Shown here in pieces: positions 39,916 to 50,115 of a stretch of DNA of 64,000 bases. The notes below the pieces were generated by a model. It did not search any database and was not told the DNA's origin. It saw nothing but the letters and a program-made list of their open reading frames with translations. This DNA comes from Lithobates sylvaticus. Taxonomy: Eukaryota > Chordata > Amphibia > Anura > Ranidae. Positions within the stretch are counted from its first letter, which is position 1. Every line of letters begins with the position of its first letter. A program made the translations under genes and the position numbers. The stretch lies in the NCBI GenBank assembly GCA_028564925.1, contig CM053030.1:509202-573201 (forward strand), in the 5' to 3' direction.

Positions 39916-42092
39916 AGACCCTAGAGACAAGACTGGACTCTACCAAACCCTAAAAACTAGACTGGACCCTACCAGACCCTAAAGACTAGACTGGACTGTA
40001 CCAGACCCTAAAGACTAGACTGGACTGTACCAGACCCTAAAGACTAGACTGGACCTTACCAGACCCTAAAGACTAGACTGGACCCTACCAGACCCTAAAG
40101 ACTAGACTGGACTGTACCAGACCCTAAAGACTAGACTGGACTGTACCAGACCCTAAAGACTAGACTGGACTGTACCAGACCCTAAAGACTAGACTGGACC
40201 TTACCAGACCCTAAAGACTAGACTGGACCCTACCAGACCCTAAAGACTAGACTGGACTGTACCAGACCCTAAAGACTAGACTGGACTGTACCAGACCCTA
40301 AAGACTAGACTGGACCCTACCAGACCCTAAAGACTAGACTGGACCCTACCAGACCCTAAAGACTAGACTGGACTGTACCAGACCCTAAAGGCTAGACTGG
40401 ACCCTACCAGACCCTAAAGACTAGACTGGACCCTACCAGACCCTAAAGACTAGACTGGACCCTACCAGACCCTAAAGACTAGACTGGACTGTACCAGACC
40501 CTAGAGACTAGACTGGACCCTACCAGACCCTAAAGACTAGACTGGACCTTACCAGACCCTAAAGACTAGACTGGACCCTACCAGACCCTAAAGACTAGAC
40601 TGGACTGTACCAGACCCTAAAGACTAGACTGGACTGTACCAGACCCTAAAGACTAGACTGGACTGTACCAGACCCTAAAGACTAGACTGGACCTTACCAG
40701 ACCCTAAAGACTAGACTGGACCCTACCAGACCCTAAAGACTAGACTGGACTGTACCAGACCCTAAAGACTAGACTGGACTGTACCAGACCCTAAAGACTA
40801 GACTGGACCCTACCAGACCCTAAAGACTAGACTGGACCCTACCAGACCCTAAAGACTAGACTGGACTGTACCAGACCCTAAAGACTAGACTGGACCCTAC
40901 CAGACCCTAAAGACTAGACTGGACCCTACCAGACCCTAAAGACTAGACTGGACCCTACCAGACCCTAAAGACTAGACTGGACTGTACCAGACCCTAGAGA
41001 CTAGACTGGACCCTACCAGACCCTAAAGACTAGACTGGACTGTACCAGACCCTAAAGACTAGACTGGACCCTACCAGACCCTAAAGACTAGACTGGACTG
41101 TACCAGACCCTAAAGACTAGACTGGACCCTACCAGACCCTAAAGACTAGACTGGACTGTACCAGACCCTAAAGACTAGACTGGACCCTACCAGACCCTAA
41201 AGACTAGACTGGACTGTACCAGACCCTAAAGACTAGACTGGACTGTACCAGACCCTAAAGACTAGACTGGACCCTACCAGACCCTAAAGACTAGACTGGA
41301 CCCTACCAGACCCTAAAGACTAGACTGGACCCTACCAGACCCTAAAGACTAGACTGGACCCTACCAGACCCTAAAGACTAGACTGGACTGTACCAGACCC
41401 TAGAGACTAGACTGGACCCTACCAGACCCTAAAGACTAGACTGGACCCTACCAGACCCTAGAGACAAGACTGGACCGTACCAGACCCTAGAGACTAGACT
41501 GGACCCTACCAGACCCTAAAGACTAGACTGGACTGTACCAGACCCTAAAGACTAGACTGGACCCTACCAGACCCTAAAGACTAGACTGGACTGTACCAGA
41601 CCCTAAAGACTAGACTGGACCCTACCAGACCCTAAAGACTAGACTGGACCCTACCAGACCCTAAAGACTAGACTGGACTGTACCAGACCCTAAAGACTAG
41701 ACTGGACCCTACCAGACCCTAAAGACTAGACTGGACCCTACCAGACCCTAAAGACTAGACTGGACCCTACCAGACCCTAAAGACTAGACTGGACCCTACC
41801 AGACCCTAAAGACTAGACTGGACTGTACCAGACCCTAAAGACTAGACTGGACCCTACCAGACCCTAAAGACTAGACTGGACCCTACCAGACCCTAAAGAC
41901 AAGACTGGACCGTACCAGACCCTAGAGACTAGACTGGACCCTACCAGACCCTAAAGACTAGACTGGACTGTACCAGACCCTAAAGACTAGACTGGACCCT
42001 ACCAGACCCTAAAGACTAGACTGGACTGTACCAGACCCTAAAGACTAGACTGGACTGTACCAGACCCTAAAGACTAGACTGAACCATACCAG
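39916..42092. repeat. 29-bp minisatellite, about 75 copies, in an asb10 intron
   Basis: The unit is ACTAGACTGG, then one of ACCCTACCAG, ACTGTACCAG or ACCTTACCAG, then ACCCTAAAG. Unit length is almost constant at 29 bp (2,177 bp in all). Because 29 is not a multiple of three and each unit has TAG, no long frame opens. The order of the three central variants is not random: a run of about 16 units ending in a CTAGAGAC variant occurs near 40,100-40,520 and again near 40,590-41,000. The array starts about 225 bp after the exon donor and abuts the hAT-like remnant on its right. Confidence 0.97.
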
Positions 42093-42801
42093 ATCGTATT
42101 CGGACTCGTTCGTATTTTCGTAAGAGTTATTTTTCGTTGATTCGTTTTTCCGTTAGTCTAATTTTCGTTTATTCGAAATTCGTATTTTCGTATTTTCGTT
42201 ATATTTTGTATTCGGACGCATTCGTATTTTCGTAGATTTAGTTACATTCGTACTTTCGTAACAATGTTTTCGTAGATTCGTAATCGGAGCATAATTCATA
42301 ATGTTATGTAATGTGTATGCTATTACATGTTTAAGAAACAAAGAATTTCTCTCTCACAAGTCGGAACTTAACTCAAAAATCCACCAAAACACACAGAGCC
42401 TCCGACCCAACCACGTTTATCAACTAACAAAAAAACGAATTTACGAATCCATTCGAAGCACGTTAAGCAGCACCATTGTAAGAGACACAGAAAATTACGA
42501 ATCAACAAAAAAAAAAAAGTTACGAATGTACGAATTTTTTGATTTTCGTTATTTTTGAATCTTTGTTCGGTATTTTCGTTGTTTCTGTTTTTTGTTTTCG
42601 GATTTTCATTCTTTCGTAGTTTCGTTGTTTCTAATTTAATTATTTTGTATTTTCGTTGTTTTTCATATTTGTTCGTTTCGATAATTCGTTATTCGTTAGA
42701 ATTTTTACTAAATCATTCGTTCATTCGTACGATACGAATGAACGAATATAACGAATTTTGACGAATAACGAATGCGTAACTAAACGAATTGCACATGTCT
42801 A
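42093..42801. mobile_element. Truncated hAT-like element rich in TTCGTA motifs
   Basis: The right end, ACGAATTGCACATGTCTA, is identical to the end of the intact copy at 49,477-50,115. The body shares its dense TTCGT/ACGAA motifs and the segment TCGTAAGAGTTATTTTTCGT. The matching left end (TAGACATGTGC) is missing: the sequence starts at the edge of the 29-bp minisatellite. No transposase is present. Confidence 0.8.
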
Positions 42802-42952
42802 GACAAGACGTTCCGCTTACCTCTACGCCCCGGCGTGGTCTTCCTATATCCCCTTCCATGTAGAGTATACGTTGGGTACAGGATACTAGATATGAGAAAT
42901 GTCTAGAAATCTGCTTCACTCTCCAAGGAATAACACGAAGGTCCTTTTTCAG

Positions 42953-43066
42953 GTTCTGCGTTATTGTTACACGTCTCCGCGGACGGTGGAAGCTCTGCTG
43001 AACACGTACAGTAAGCTGCGAGGGACAGAAGACTGGGCCGAGGTGGTACCAGAAGAAGAACAACAG
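42953..43066 (+). CDS. asb10: asb10 penultimate exon
   Basis: The exon has 38 codons in phase 0 at both sides, with acceptor CCTTTTTCAG and donor CAG|GTCTGT (a weaker donor). It encodes VLRYCYTSPRTVEALLNTYS, continuing to a TEDWAEVVPEEEQQ end. This matches the linker between the ankyrin domain and SOCS box of ASB10, where related proteins have a CPRTIEVLMNTY-like segment. It joins the preceding exon (ending SLVK) and the following exon (starting KHLQFFQS) without a frame change. Confidence 0.9.
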
Positions 43067-43172
43067 GTCTGTCCATCCCTCATGTCCTCCACATAGAGAT
43101 AGACAAAGTCCATAGCGAGGGGACCTCCTCATGTCCCCCACCTTGAGGGACCCTTCATCTCCATAGAGGACA

Positions 43173-43288
43173 TCTCAATGACTCCTCCCCCTCTCATGTC
43201 TTCCGGGGTTGGCCCCGCCTCTCTCGTACTTCTCAATGACTCCTCCCCCTCTCATGTCTTCCGGGGTTGGCCCCGCCTCTCTCGTACT
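43173..43288. repeat. 58-bp tandem duplication
   Basis: Two nearly identical copies, 43,173-43,230 and 43,231-43,288, each run from TCTCAATGACTCCTCCCC to CTCTCTCGTACT. The near identity suggests a recent duplication. It lies in the intron just after the penultimate asb10 exon. Confidence 0.95.
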
Positions 43289-43718
43289 ATGACTAGAACC
43301 GGTAATTCTGGACTCAGGAGAGGAATGAGGGAAATACAACATCGTATTGTGTTTAAAGCGACTCTGTTGGGGGGGGGGGGGGGGGAATAATTCTGTAGGT
43401 ATAAAGTTCACCTGCATCGGCCTCCCAAACCTTCCAGTCACCGCCCAATCTCTGGTCATTCAGACCTCCAACACTACCAGTGCTTGTCTACCCCTTCCTA
43501 CCTCCTTTCATTCCTATTGGTCAGGGAAGCGGCTTATCATAGTGACAGGCCAATAAGAATGTGCAGAGAAAAGCTTAGCGGCAAGCACTGAGATTACCCG
43601 GAATTGTCAGAACTTTGGGCCACGGATCAGCCATGGCATGAAGGTTGAGGGACAACTGAAGGTATATTCTAGTCAGGTGGAAGTACAGTATGGTTCCTCC
43701 TGCCCAAACTTCAGCATC
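43289..43718. other. Intronic stretch without a recognised gene
   Basis: Contains a G run of about 17 bases near 43,370-43,386. Otherwise it is unremarkable, with no exon signal or domain that I can support. Confidence 0.5.
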
Positions 43719-44008
43719 TGTGTACCTCCCCCGTGTGCCACCAATCTGTGTACCCCCAGTGTGCCACCAATCCGTGTGCCCCCTATGTGCCACCAATCTG
43801 TGTACCCCCAGTGTGCCACCAATCTATGTGCCCCCTATGTGCCACCAGTCTGTGTACCCCCAGTGTGCCACCAATCTGTGTGCCCCCTATGTGCCACCAA
43901 TCTGTTTACCCCCAGTGTGCCCCCCAATCACTGTACCCCGATTGTGCCACCAATCTGTGTGCCCCTATTATTCCACCAATCCGTGTACCCCCAGTGTGCC
44001 ACCAATCC
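43719..44008. repeat. 26-bp minisatellite
   Basis: About 11 units alternate between ACCAATCTGTGTACCCCCAG plus TGTGCC and a version with GTGCCCCCTATGTGCC. The true period may therefore be a 52-bp dimer. Three plus-strand frames stay open for about 100 codons; the translations (CVPPVCHQS-like) are repeat shadows. The CCAAT pentamer recurs in almost every unit. Confidence 0.9.
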
Positions 44009-45117
44009 AAGCCTGGCTTCCTTTGGTATGTTCCTCCCACCTTGTCAAACATTTCTACCATCAGATCTTCCTGGAAAATTGAAAAGTTTATATAGTTACA
44101 AAGGTGGAGGAAAGTCACAGGTCCATCCACGTAAAACCCTTCTAATGTCCGATCCAGTGGGAGCCATTCCTTCCTGATCCCTATGGACAATTGTGACTTC
44201 CTCGGAGAACATTCTTATCTCACAAGAAGGTTTATATATAAAGCCGCGTGTGACGTCATCAAGAAAACTGTTCCTGTGACGTCAACTCCACATTTTTAGA
44301 GCTCTTACAGTAAAGAACCCTTTACCAATGTGACGGTCATACAGCTTTTCCACTGGTCACAAAAGTGCCCCCCCCCCCCTCGTGTCTTATGTGGTGCCAT
44401 CTATATACAAGGCAATCATATCCCCCTCCCCCATCCTTCCTGTGAAGGGGTGCCCAAAACGTCCCTTCAGGTGAGGCCATAGAAAGTTCTCTGTAGGGAA
44501 AATGTTGCCCACAATTTGGGGTACTTCAGAGTACGTGGCTGAAGTAGAGAGGAGAACTTCCTCAATAACAGCCCTGCCCGGGGCAAAGCCCGGCAGTGTG
44601 GGGGAAATACAATGAGGAGACTCTGGGGGGCGCTATGCTTGACAAGGATAAAATATAAATACAAAAATGTGATGAGAAGGGACAACGGGGGATGGGGTGC
44701 TGAAAGGGGAACGACGCCGGCTGGTAGTATCACCTTCAGCTGGACACGTCTCCAGTTCTACTGACCAATGCTCAGTGTCAGGAAGGTCCCCCAACCTTAA
44801 TATCCACGCCTTACGATTTATACCTTCAGCCATGTACATTGAGGAAGTGACACCTACGCAGACCCCCCCCCCCCCGATATCGGGGATTGGACTAAATACC
44901 TAGAATGGGGGGGGAGGGGTCCCGCGACTTTTACACCTCCCATCCCGGCCTTGAATCTACACATTCCATGGTGATTGGATGGATGAAGGGGTTGGAGTTA
45001 CCTGAGTGGATATACATTTTGGGGGAACTTCCTGACACTCATAAGAACTGAATAAGGAGTTTGGAGAAGATACAAAACTTTACAGAACGTTAATTTGTGA
45101 CCAACTATTCCTACTTA
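44009..45117. other. Intronic stretch without a recognised gene
   Basis: Contains C runs near 44,369-44,381 and 44,864-44,876 and the CRE/TATA cluster annotated separately. I see no exon-like segment and no recognisable protein domain. Open frames are under 100 codons. Confidence 0.5.
44233..44284 (-). promoter_or_regulatory. Two perfect CREs beside a TATA motif
   Basis: TGACGTCA occurs twice, at 44,251-44,258 and 44,277-44,284, 26 bp apart. TTTATATATAAA lies at 44,231-44,242. Read on the minus strand the order is CRE, CRE, TATA, which is the usual order of a cAMP-responsive promoter; start of transcription would fall near 44,205. A 94-codon minus-strand frame begins at 44,190 but resembles nothing I know. 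The sites could equally be an intronic enhancer of asb10. TGACGTCA binds CREB/ATF factors; use in this frog is inference. Confidence 0.4.
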
Positions 45118-45311
45118 CCGCGGGGAAAATAACGATCGTCTCCCCCGCAGATTGTGTAAGTTTTGCCCCCTTACATAGAAATGAAGGTCTATAATTTTTA
45201 TCATAAGTGTATTTTATATTATAGAGACAGAATATCAACCAAAAATACAGAAAAATCACACAATACAAATGTTATAAATGGAGTTCAGTGAGTAAAATAA
45301 GTATTTGATCC
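45118..45311. repeat. Tc1-like element, left inverted arm
   Basis: This arm contains ATTGTGTAAGTTTTGCCCCC, then ATTTTTATCATAAGTG, then AGAGACAGAATATCAACC. The same motifs are found in reverse complement in the two right-arm pieces, in the expected order. Confidence 0.9.
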
Positions 45312-45313
45312 CC

Positions 45314-48300
45314 TTAGTAGTTGGTGGAGAAACCCTTGTTGGCGATCACAGAGGTCAGACGTTTCTTGTAGGTGGTGATCAGGTTTCCACATCTCAGGAG
45401 GGATTTTGCTCCTCTCTTCTCTACAGATCTTCTCTAAATCCTGAAGGTTTCTTGGCAACTCGAAGTTTCAGCTCCTCCATACATTTTCTATAGGATTAAG
45501 GTCTGGAGACTGGCTAGGCCACTCCATCACCTTCATGTGCTTCTTCTTGGCGGTATGTTTTGGGTCATTGTCATGCTGGAAGACCCATCCATGACCCATC
45601 TTCAGTGTTCTGGATGAGGGAAGAAGGTTCTCCTCCAAGATCTTACAATACATGGCCCCGTCCATTGGCCCCTCAATGCGGCAAAGTCGGCCTGAACCTT
45701 TATCAGAGAAACAGCCCCAAATCATCATGTTTCCCCCTCCGTGTGACTGTAGGGATGGAGTTCTTAGGGTCATAGTCACCATTCTTCTTCCTCCAAACAC
45801 GGCGAGTCGAGTTAATGCCAAAGAGCTGAATTTTGGTCTCATCTGATCACAGAACTTTCCCCCAATCCTTCTCTGAATCATTTAGATGTTCATTGGCAAA
45901 CCTCAGACGGGTCTATACATGTGTCTTCCTGAGGAGGGGGCCTGTACACGTGTCTTCCTGAGGAGGGGACCTGTACATGTGTCTTCCTGAGGAGGGGGGA
46001 CCTGTACATGTGTCTTCCTGAGGAGGGGGACCTGTACACGTGTCTTTCTGAGGAGGGGGACCTGTACATGTGTCTTCCTGAGGAGGGGGACCTGTACATG
46101 TGTCTTTCTGAGGAGGGGGACCTGTACACGTGTCTTCCTGAGGAGGGGGACCTGTACATGTGTCTTTCTGAGGAGGGGGACCTGTACACGTGTCTTCCTG
46201 AGGAGGGGGACCCGTACACGTGTCTTCCTGAGGAGGGGACCTGTACATGTGTCTTCCTGAGGAGGGGGACCTGTACATGTGTCTTCCTGAGGAGGGGGAC
46301 CTGTACATGTGTCTTCCTGAGGAGGGGGACCAGTACATGTGTCTTCCTGAGGAGGGGGACCTGTACATGTGACTTCCTGAGGAGGGGGACCTGTACATGT
46401 GTCTTCCTGGGGAGGGGACCTGTACATGTGTCTTCCTGAGGAGGGGGACCTGTACATGTGTCTTCCTGAGGAGGGGGACCTGTACATGTGTCTTCCTGAG
46501 GAGGGGGACCTGTACATGTGTCTTCCTGAGGAGGGGGACCTGTACATGTGTCTTCCTGAGGAGGGGGACCTGTACACGTGTCTTCCTGAGGAGGGGGACC
46601 TGTACATGTGTCTTCCTGAGGAGGGGGACCTGTACATGTGTCTTCCTGAGGAGGGGGACCTGTACATGTGTCTTCCTGAGGAGGGGGACCTGTACATGTG
46701 TCTTCCTGAGGAGGGGGACCAGTACACGTGTCTTCCTGAGGAGGGGGACCTGTACATGTGTCTTCCTGAGGAGGGGGACCTGTACATGTGTCTTCCTGAG
46801 GAGGGGACCTGTACATGTGTCTTCCTGAGGAGGGGGACCTGTACATGTGTCTTCCTGAGGAGGAGGACCTGTACATGTGTCTTCCTGAGGAGGAGGACCT
46901 GTACATGTGACTTCCTGAGGAGGGGGGACCTGTACATGTGTCTTCCTGAGGAGGGGGACCTGTACATGTGTCTTCCTGAGGAGGGGGACCCTGTACATGT
47001 GTCTTCCTGAGGAGGGGACCTGTACATGTGTCTTCCTGAGGAGGGGACCTGTACATGTGTCTTCCTGAGGAGGGGGACCTGTACATGTGTCTTCCTGAGG
47101 AGGGGACCTGTACATGTGTCTTCCTGAGGAGGAGGACCTGTACATGTGTCTTCCTGAGGAGGGGGACCTGTACATGTGTCTTCCTGAGGAGGGGGACCTG
47201 TACATGTGTCTTCCTGAGGAGGGGGACCTGTACATGTGTCTTCCTGAGGAGGAGGACCTGTACATGTGTCTTCCTGAGGAGGGGGACCTGTACATGTGTC
47301 TTCCTGAGGAGGGGACCTGTACATGTGTCTTCCTGAGGAGGGGGACCTGTACACGTGTCTTCCTGAGGAGGGGGACCTGTACATGTGTCTTCCTGAGGAG
47401 GGGGACCTGTACACGTGTCTTCCTGAGGAGGGGGACCTGTACACGTGTCTTCCTGAGGAGGGGGACCTGTACATGTGTCTTCCTGAGGAGGGGGACCTGT
47501 ACATGTGTCTTCCTGAGGAGGGGGACCTGTACACGTGTCTTCCTGAGGAGGGGGGACCTGTACACGTGTCTTCCTGAGGAGGAGGACCTGTACACGTGTC
47601 TTCCTGAGGAGGGGGACCTGTACACGTGTCTTCCTGAGGAGGGGGGACCTGTACACGTGTGTCTTCCTGAGGAGGAGGACCTGTACACGTGTCTTCCTGA
47701 GGAGGAGGACCTGTACATGTGTCTTCCTGAGGAGGAGGACCTGTACATGTGTCTTCCTGAGGAGGAGGACCTGTACACGTGTCTTCCTGAGGAGGGGGAC
47801 CTGTACATGTGTCTTCCCGAGGAGGAGGAGGACCTGTACATGTGTCTTCCTGAGGAGGGGGACCTGTACACGTGTCTTCCTGAGGAGGAGGACCTGTACA
47901 TGTGTCTTCCTGAGGAGGGGGACCTGTACATGTGTCTTCCTGAGGAGGGGGACCTGTACATGTGTCTTCCTGAGAAGGGGGACCTTGCGGGCGCGGCAGG
48001 GCGTGGCGGTGTATTGTGTTACCAATGGTTTGTTTGGTGACTGAGGTCCCAACTGCCTTGAGATCCTTCACAAGCTCCTCCCGTGTAGTTCTGGGCGGAT
48101 CCCTCACTTTTCTCATGACCATCCTCACCCCATGAGGAGAAATCTTCCATGGAGCTCCAGACTGAGGACAATTGATGGTTATTTTGTATTTCTTCCATTA
48201 GTGAATAATTGATCCAACAGTTGTCTCCTTCTTGCTGATGGTCTTGTAGCCCATTCCAGCCTTGTGCAGGTCTACAATCTTCTCCCCGACGTCCTCTGAC

Positions 48301-48320
48301 AGATCTTTGCTCTTCCCCAT
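45314..48320 (-). pseudogene. Tc1-like transposase gene interrupted by a minisatellite
   Basis: Start codon at 48,318-48,320 ([12 protein letters not shown], then [18 protein letters not shown], the helix-turn-helix region). The N-terminal half continues to [20 protein letters not shown] and [13 protein letters not shown], after which the repeat array begins. Beyond the array, the catalytic half shows SDETK with the first aspartate, [27 protein letters not shown] with the second aspartate, and [14 protein letters not shown] with the glutamate of a DD34E triad. It ends near IANKGF and a TAA at 45,314. A frame change lies near 45,815-45,850 and a stop lies in the N-terminal half near 48,200, so the gene is dead even apart from the array. 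Confidence 0.92.
45909..47984 (-). repeat. 30-bp minisatellite, about 69 copies, grown from transposase codons
   Basis: The unit (plus strand) is CCTGTACATGTGTCTTCC followed by TGAGGAGGGGGA. On the minus strand it encodes [10 protein letters not shown]. Intact relatives of this transposase have one copy of a VPLLKKAHIQA-like segment at exactly this point, and the flanking codons of the single-copy gene are still present on both sides. Most units are 30 bp, so frames of 680-740 codons cross the array; scattered 28-, 29- and 33-bp units shift them. A C/T variant gives TACACGTGTC in about a third of units, each then containing CACGTG. Confidence 0.96.
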
Positions 48321-48421
48321 GATGGTGAGGATTGGAGGGAAGGGATTCTGTGGACAGGAGTCTTCTATACACATAACGAGTTGTCGTTAGGAGAACCTTC
48401 TTACATTGACAGGACTGATCT

Positions 48422-48788
48422 GTGTACCACATGAGCCCCTACTGGAGCCAGTCTGTGTATACCCCATATATACTATACCCCCCATATATACCACATGAGC
48501 CCCTACTGGAGCCAGTCTGTGTATACCCCATATATATACCACATGAGCCCCTACTGGAGCCAGTCTGTGTATACCCCATATATACCCCCCATATATACCC
48601 CATATATACTATATACCCCATATATACTATATACCCCCCCATATATACTATATACTCCATATATGTACCACATGAGCCCCTACTGGAGCCAGTCTGTGTA
48701 TACCCCATATATATCCCCCATATATACTATATACCCCATATATATACCACATATATACCCCCTATATATATACCACATGAGCCCCTAC
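48422..48788. repeat. Tandem CCCCATATATA-rich repeat
   Basis: Five copies of ACATGAGCCCCTACTGGAGC plus CAGTCTGTG (near 48,429, 48,493, 48,541, 48,670 and 48,777) are separated by variable runs of CCCCATATATACTATA. It lies inside the Tc1-like element, between the transposase start and the right arm, where single-copy relatives have only a short spacer. Confidence 0.9.
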
Positions 48789-48827
48789 TGGAGCCAGTCT
48801 GTGGGGGAGAATTATTGTTGGTTTGTC

Positions 48828-48925
48828 GGGGGGCAAATACTTATTTTACTCACTGAACTGCAACTCCATGTATAACATTTGTATTGTGTTTTTTCTGGAT
48901 TTTTGGTTGATATTCTGTCTCCATC
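48828..48925. repeat. Tc1-like element, inner part of right arm
   Basis: CAAATACTTATTTTACTCAC and GATATTCTGTCTCC are the reverse complement of left-arm sequence near 45,215-45,310. The match stops at 48,925, where the 1.85-kb insertion begins. Confidence 0.9.
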
Positions 48926-49176
48926 ATATGAAGCGCCGACCCCGGAAGGAGCTGCTGGTTTTATTTGGGCTCACCGTTCCCTCACCTGCCGGCGTCTCCG
49001 TCTTGAGGCTCCCGTGGAAAGTGGCCCAAAGAATGTTGGAACTGACACTGAATCCTCTTTTGGGTTATTGATTTAAAGATAAAGTCTCTCAATAAAGGGT
49101 AGAGGGTTAGGGGGGAGTTCAGGGACTTGATAATGCCGGTTCAAGTTCTCTTTTAAGATCCAGAAGACAAAAGTTC

Positions 49177-49410
49177 CTCTCACTGGATCCGGGCACCACC
49201 GGATAATAAGCCCCTCCCACTGGATCCGGGCACCACCGGATAATAAGCCCCTCCCACTGGATCCGGCCACCACCGGATAATAAGCCCCTCCCACTGGATC
49301 CGGCCACCACCGGATAATAAGCCCCTCCCACTGGATCCGGCCACCACCGGATAATAAGCCCCTCCCACTGGATCCGGCCACCACCGGATAATAAGCCCCT
49401 CCCACTGGGC
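49177..49410. repeat. 37-bp minisatellite, about six copies
   Basis: Units of 37 bp contain CCCACTGGATCCGG, CACCACCGGATAATAAGCCC and a variable GGGCA or GGCCA. Copies are almost identical, which suggests recent expansion. It lies inside the 48,930-50,779 element. The 70-110-codon minus-strand frames here are repeat shadows. Confidence 0.95.
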
Positions 49411-49476
49411 CTAGGAGCCAGAGGGGTATTTCACAGTCTCTGCCACAGACTTGGGAATTTCAACTTAAGCGTCAAC

Positions 49477-50115
49477 TAGACATGTGCACAACAAAAAAAT
49501 TTGTTTATTTTCATTTCGTTTTTTTCGTTTCCGAAAAAAAAATCGTTTTTTTTCGTTTCGTTTTTTTCGTTTCCGTTGATTCGTAACGATTCGTAAGAGT
49601 TATTTTTTCGTTGATTCGTTTTTTTCGTTAGTTTAATTTTCGGACGCATTCGTATTTATTCGTAACATTCGTAGATTCGTAATCGGAGCATAATTCATAA
49701 TTTTTATGTAATGTGTGTGCTATTATTACATTTTAATAATTTATGAATCAAAAAAGAAAGTTACGAATCGAAAAAAAAAGTTACAAATGTACAAATTTTT
49801 TCGTTCAATCCATTTGTTATCACGTTAAGCAGCGCCATTTAAGAGACACGGAAAATTACCAATTTAACAAAGAAAAAAAAAAGTTACGAATGTACAAATT
49901 TTTTCGTTCGTTGTCGTTTTTCGGATTTTCTTCATTAGTACATTCGTTGGTTCTAATTCGTTTTTTTCGGATTTTCGTTGTTTTTCGGAATCGTTCGATT
50001 CAAACGATTCGTTAATCGGATTCGAACAATTCGTTCATTCGTACGAAAACAAACGAACGAAAATAACGAAAAAAAACGAAAAATGAAAAAAAACTAAACG
50101 AATTGCACATGTCTA
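49477..50115. mobile_element. Intact hAT-like MITE rich in TTCGTA motifs
   Basis: The terminal inverted repeats are TAGACATGTGCA on the left and TGCACATGTCTA on the right. A perfect 8-bp duplication, GCGTCAAC, lies at 49,469-49,476 and 50,116-50,123. The 639-bp body is AT-rich with dense TTCGTT and ACGAA motifs facing each other, so it can fold back. The 8-bp duplication favours hAT; because the ends are palindrome-like, the duplication could also be read as 10 bp. There is no coding capacity. A truncated relative lies at 42,093-42,801. Confidence 0.88.

Noticed and set aside
39916-42092. Interstitial telomere array because units contain CCCTAA
   Set aside because: The hexamer occurs once per 29-bp unit and is not itself tandem, so it is chance content.
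42301-42761. Small frames in the AT-rich 42.1-42.8-kb stretch
   Set aside because: They are translations of TTCGT/ACGAA-rich MITE sequence with no domain.
45890-48128. Frames of 680-741 codons on the minus strand
   Set aside because: These are the 30-bp array read in different frames. Only the short non-repeat parts at the end of the frame match transposase, and that gene is broken.
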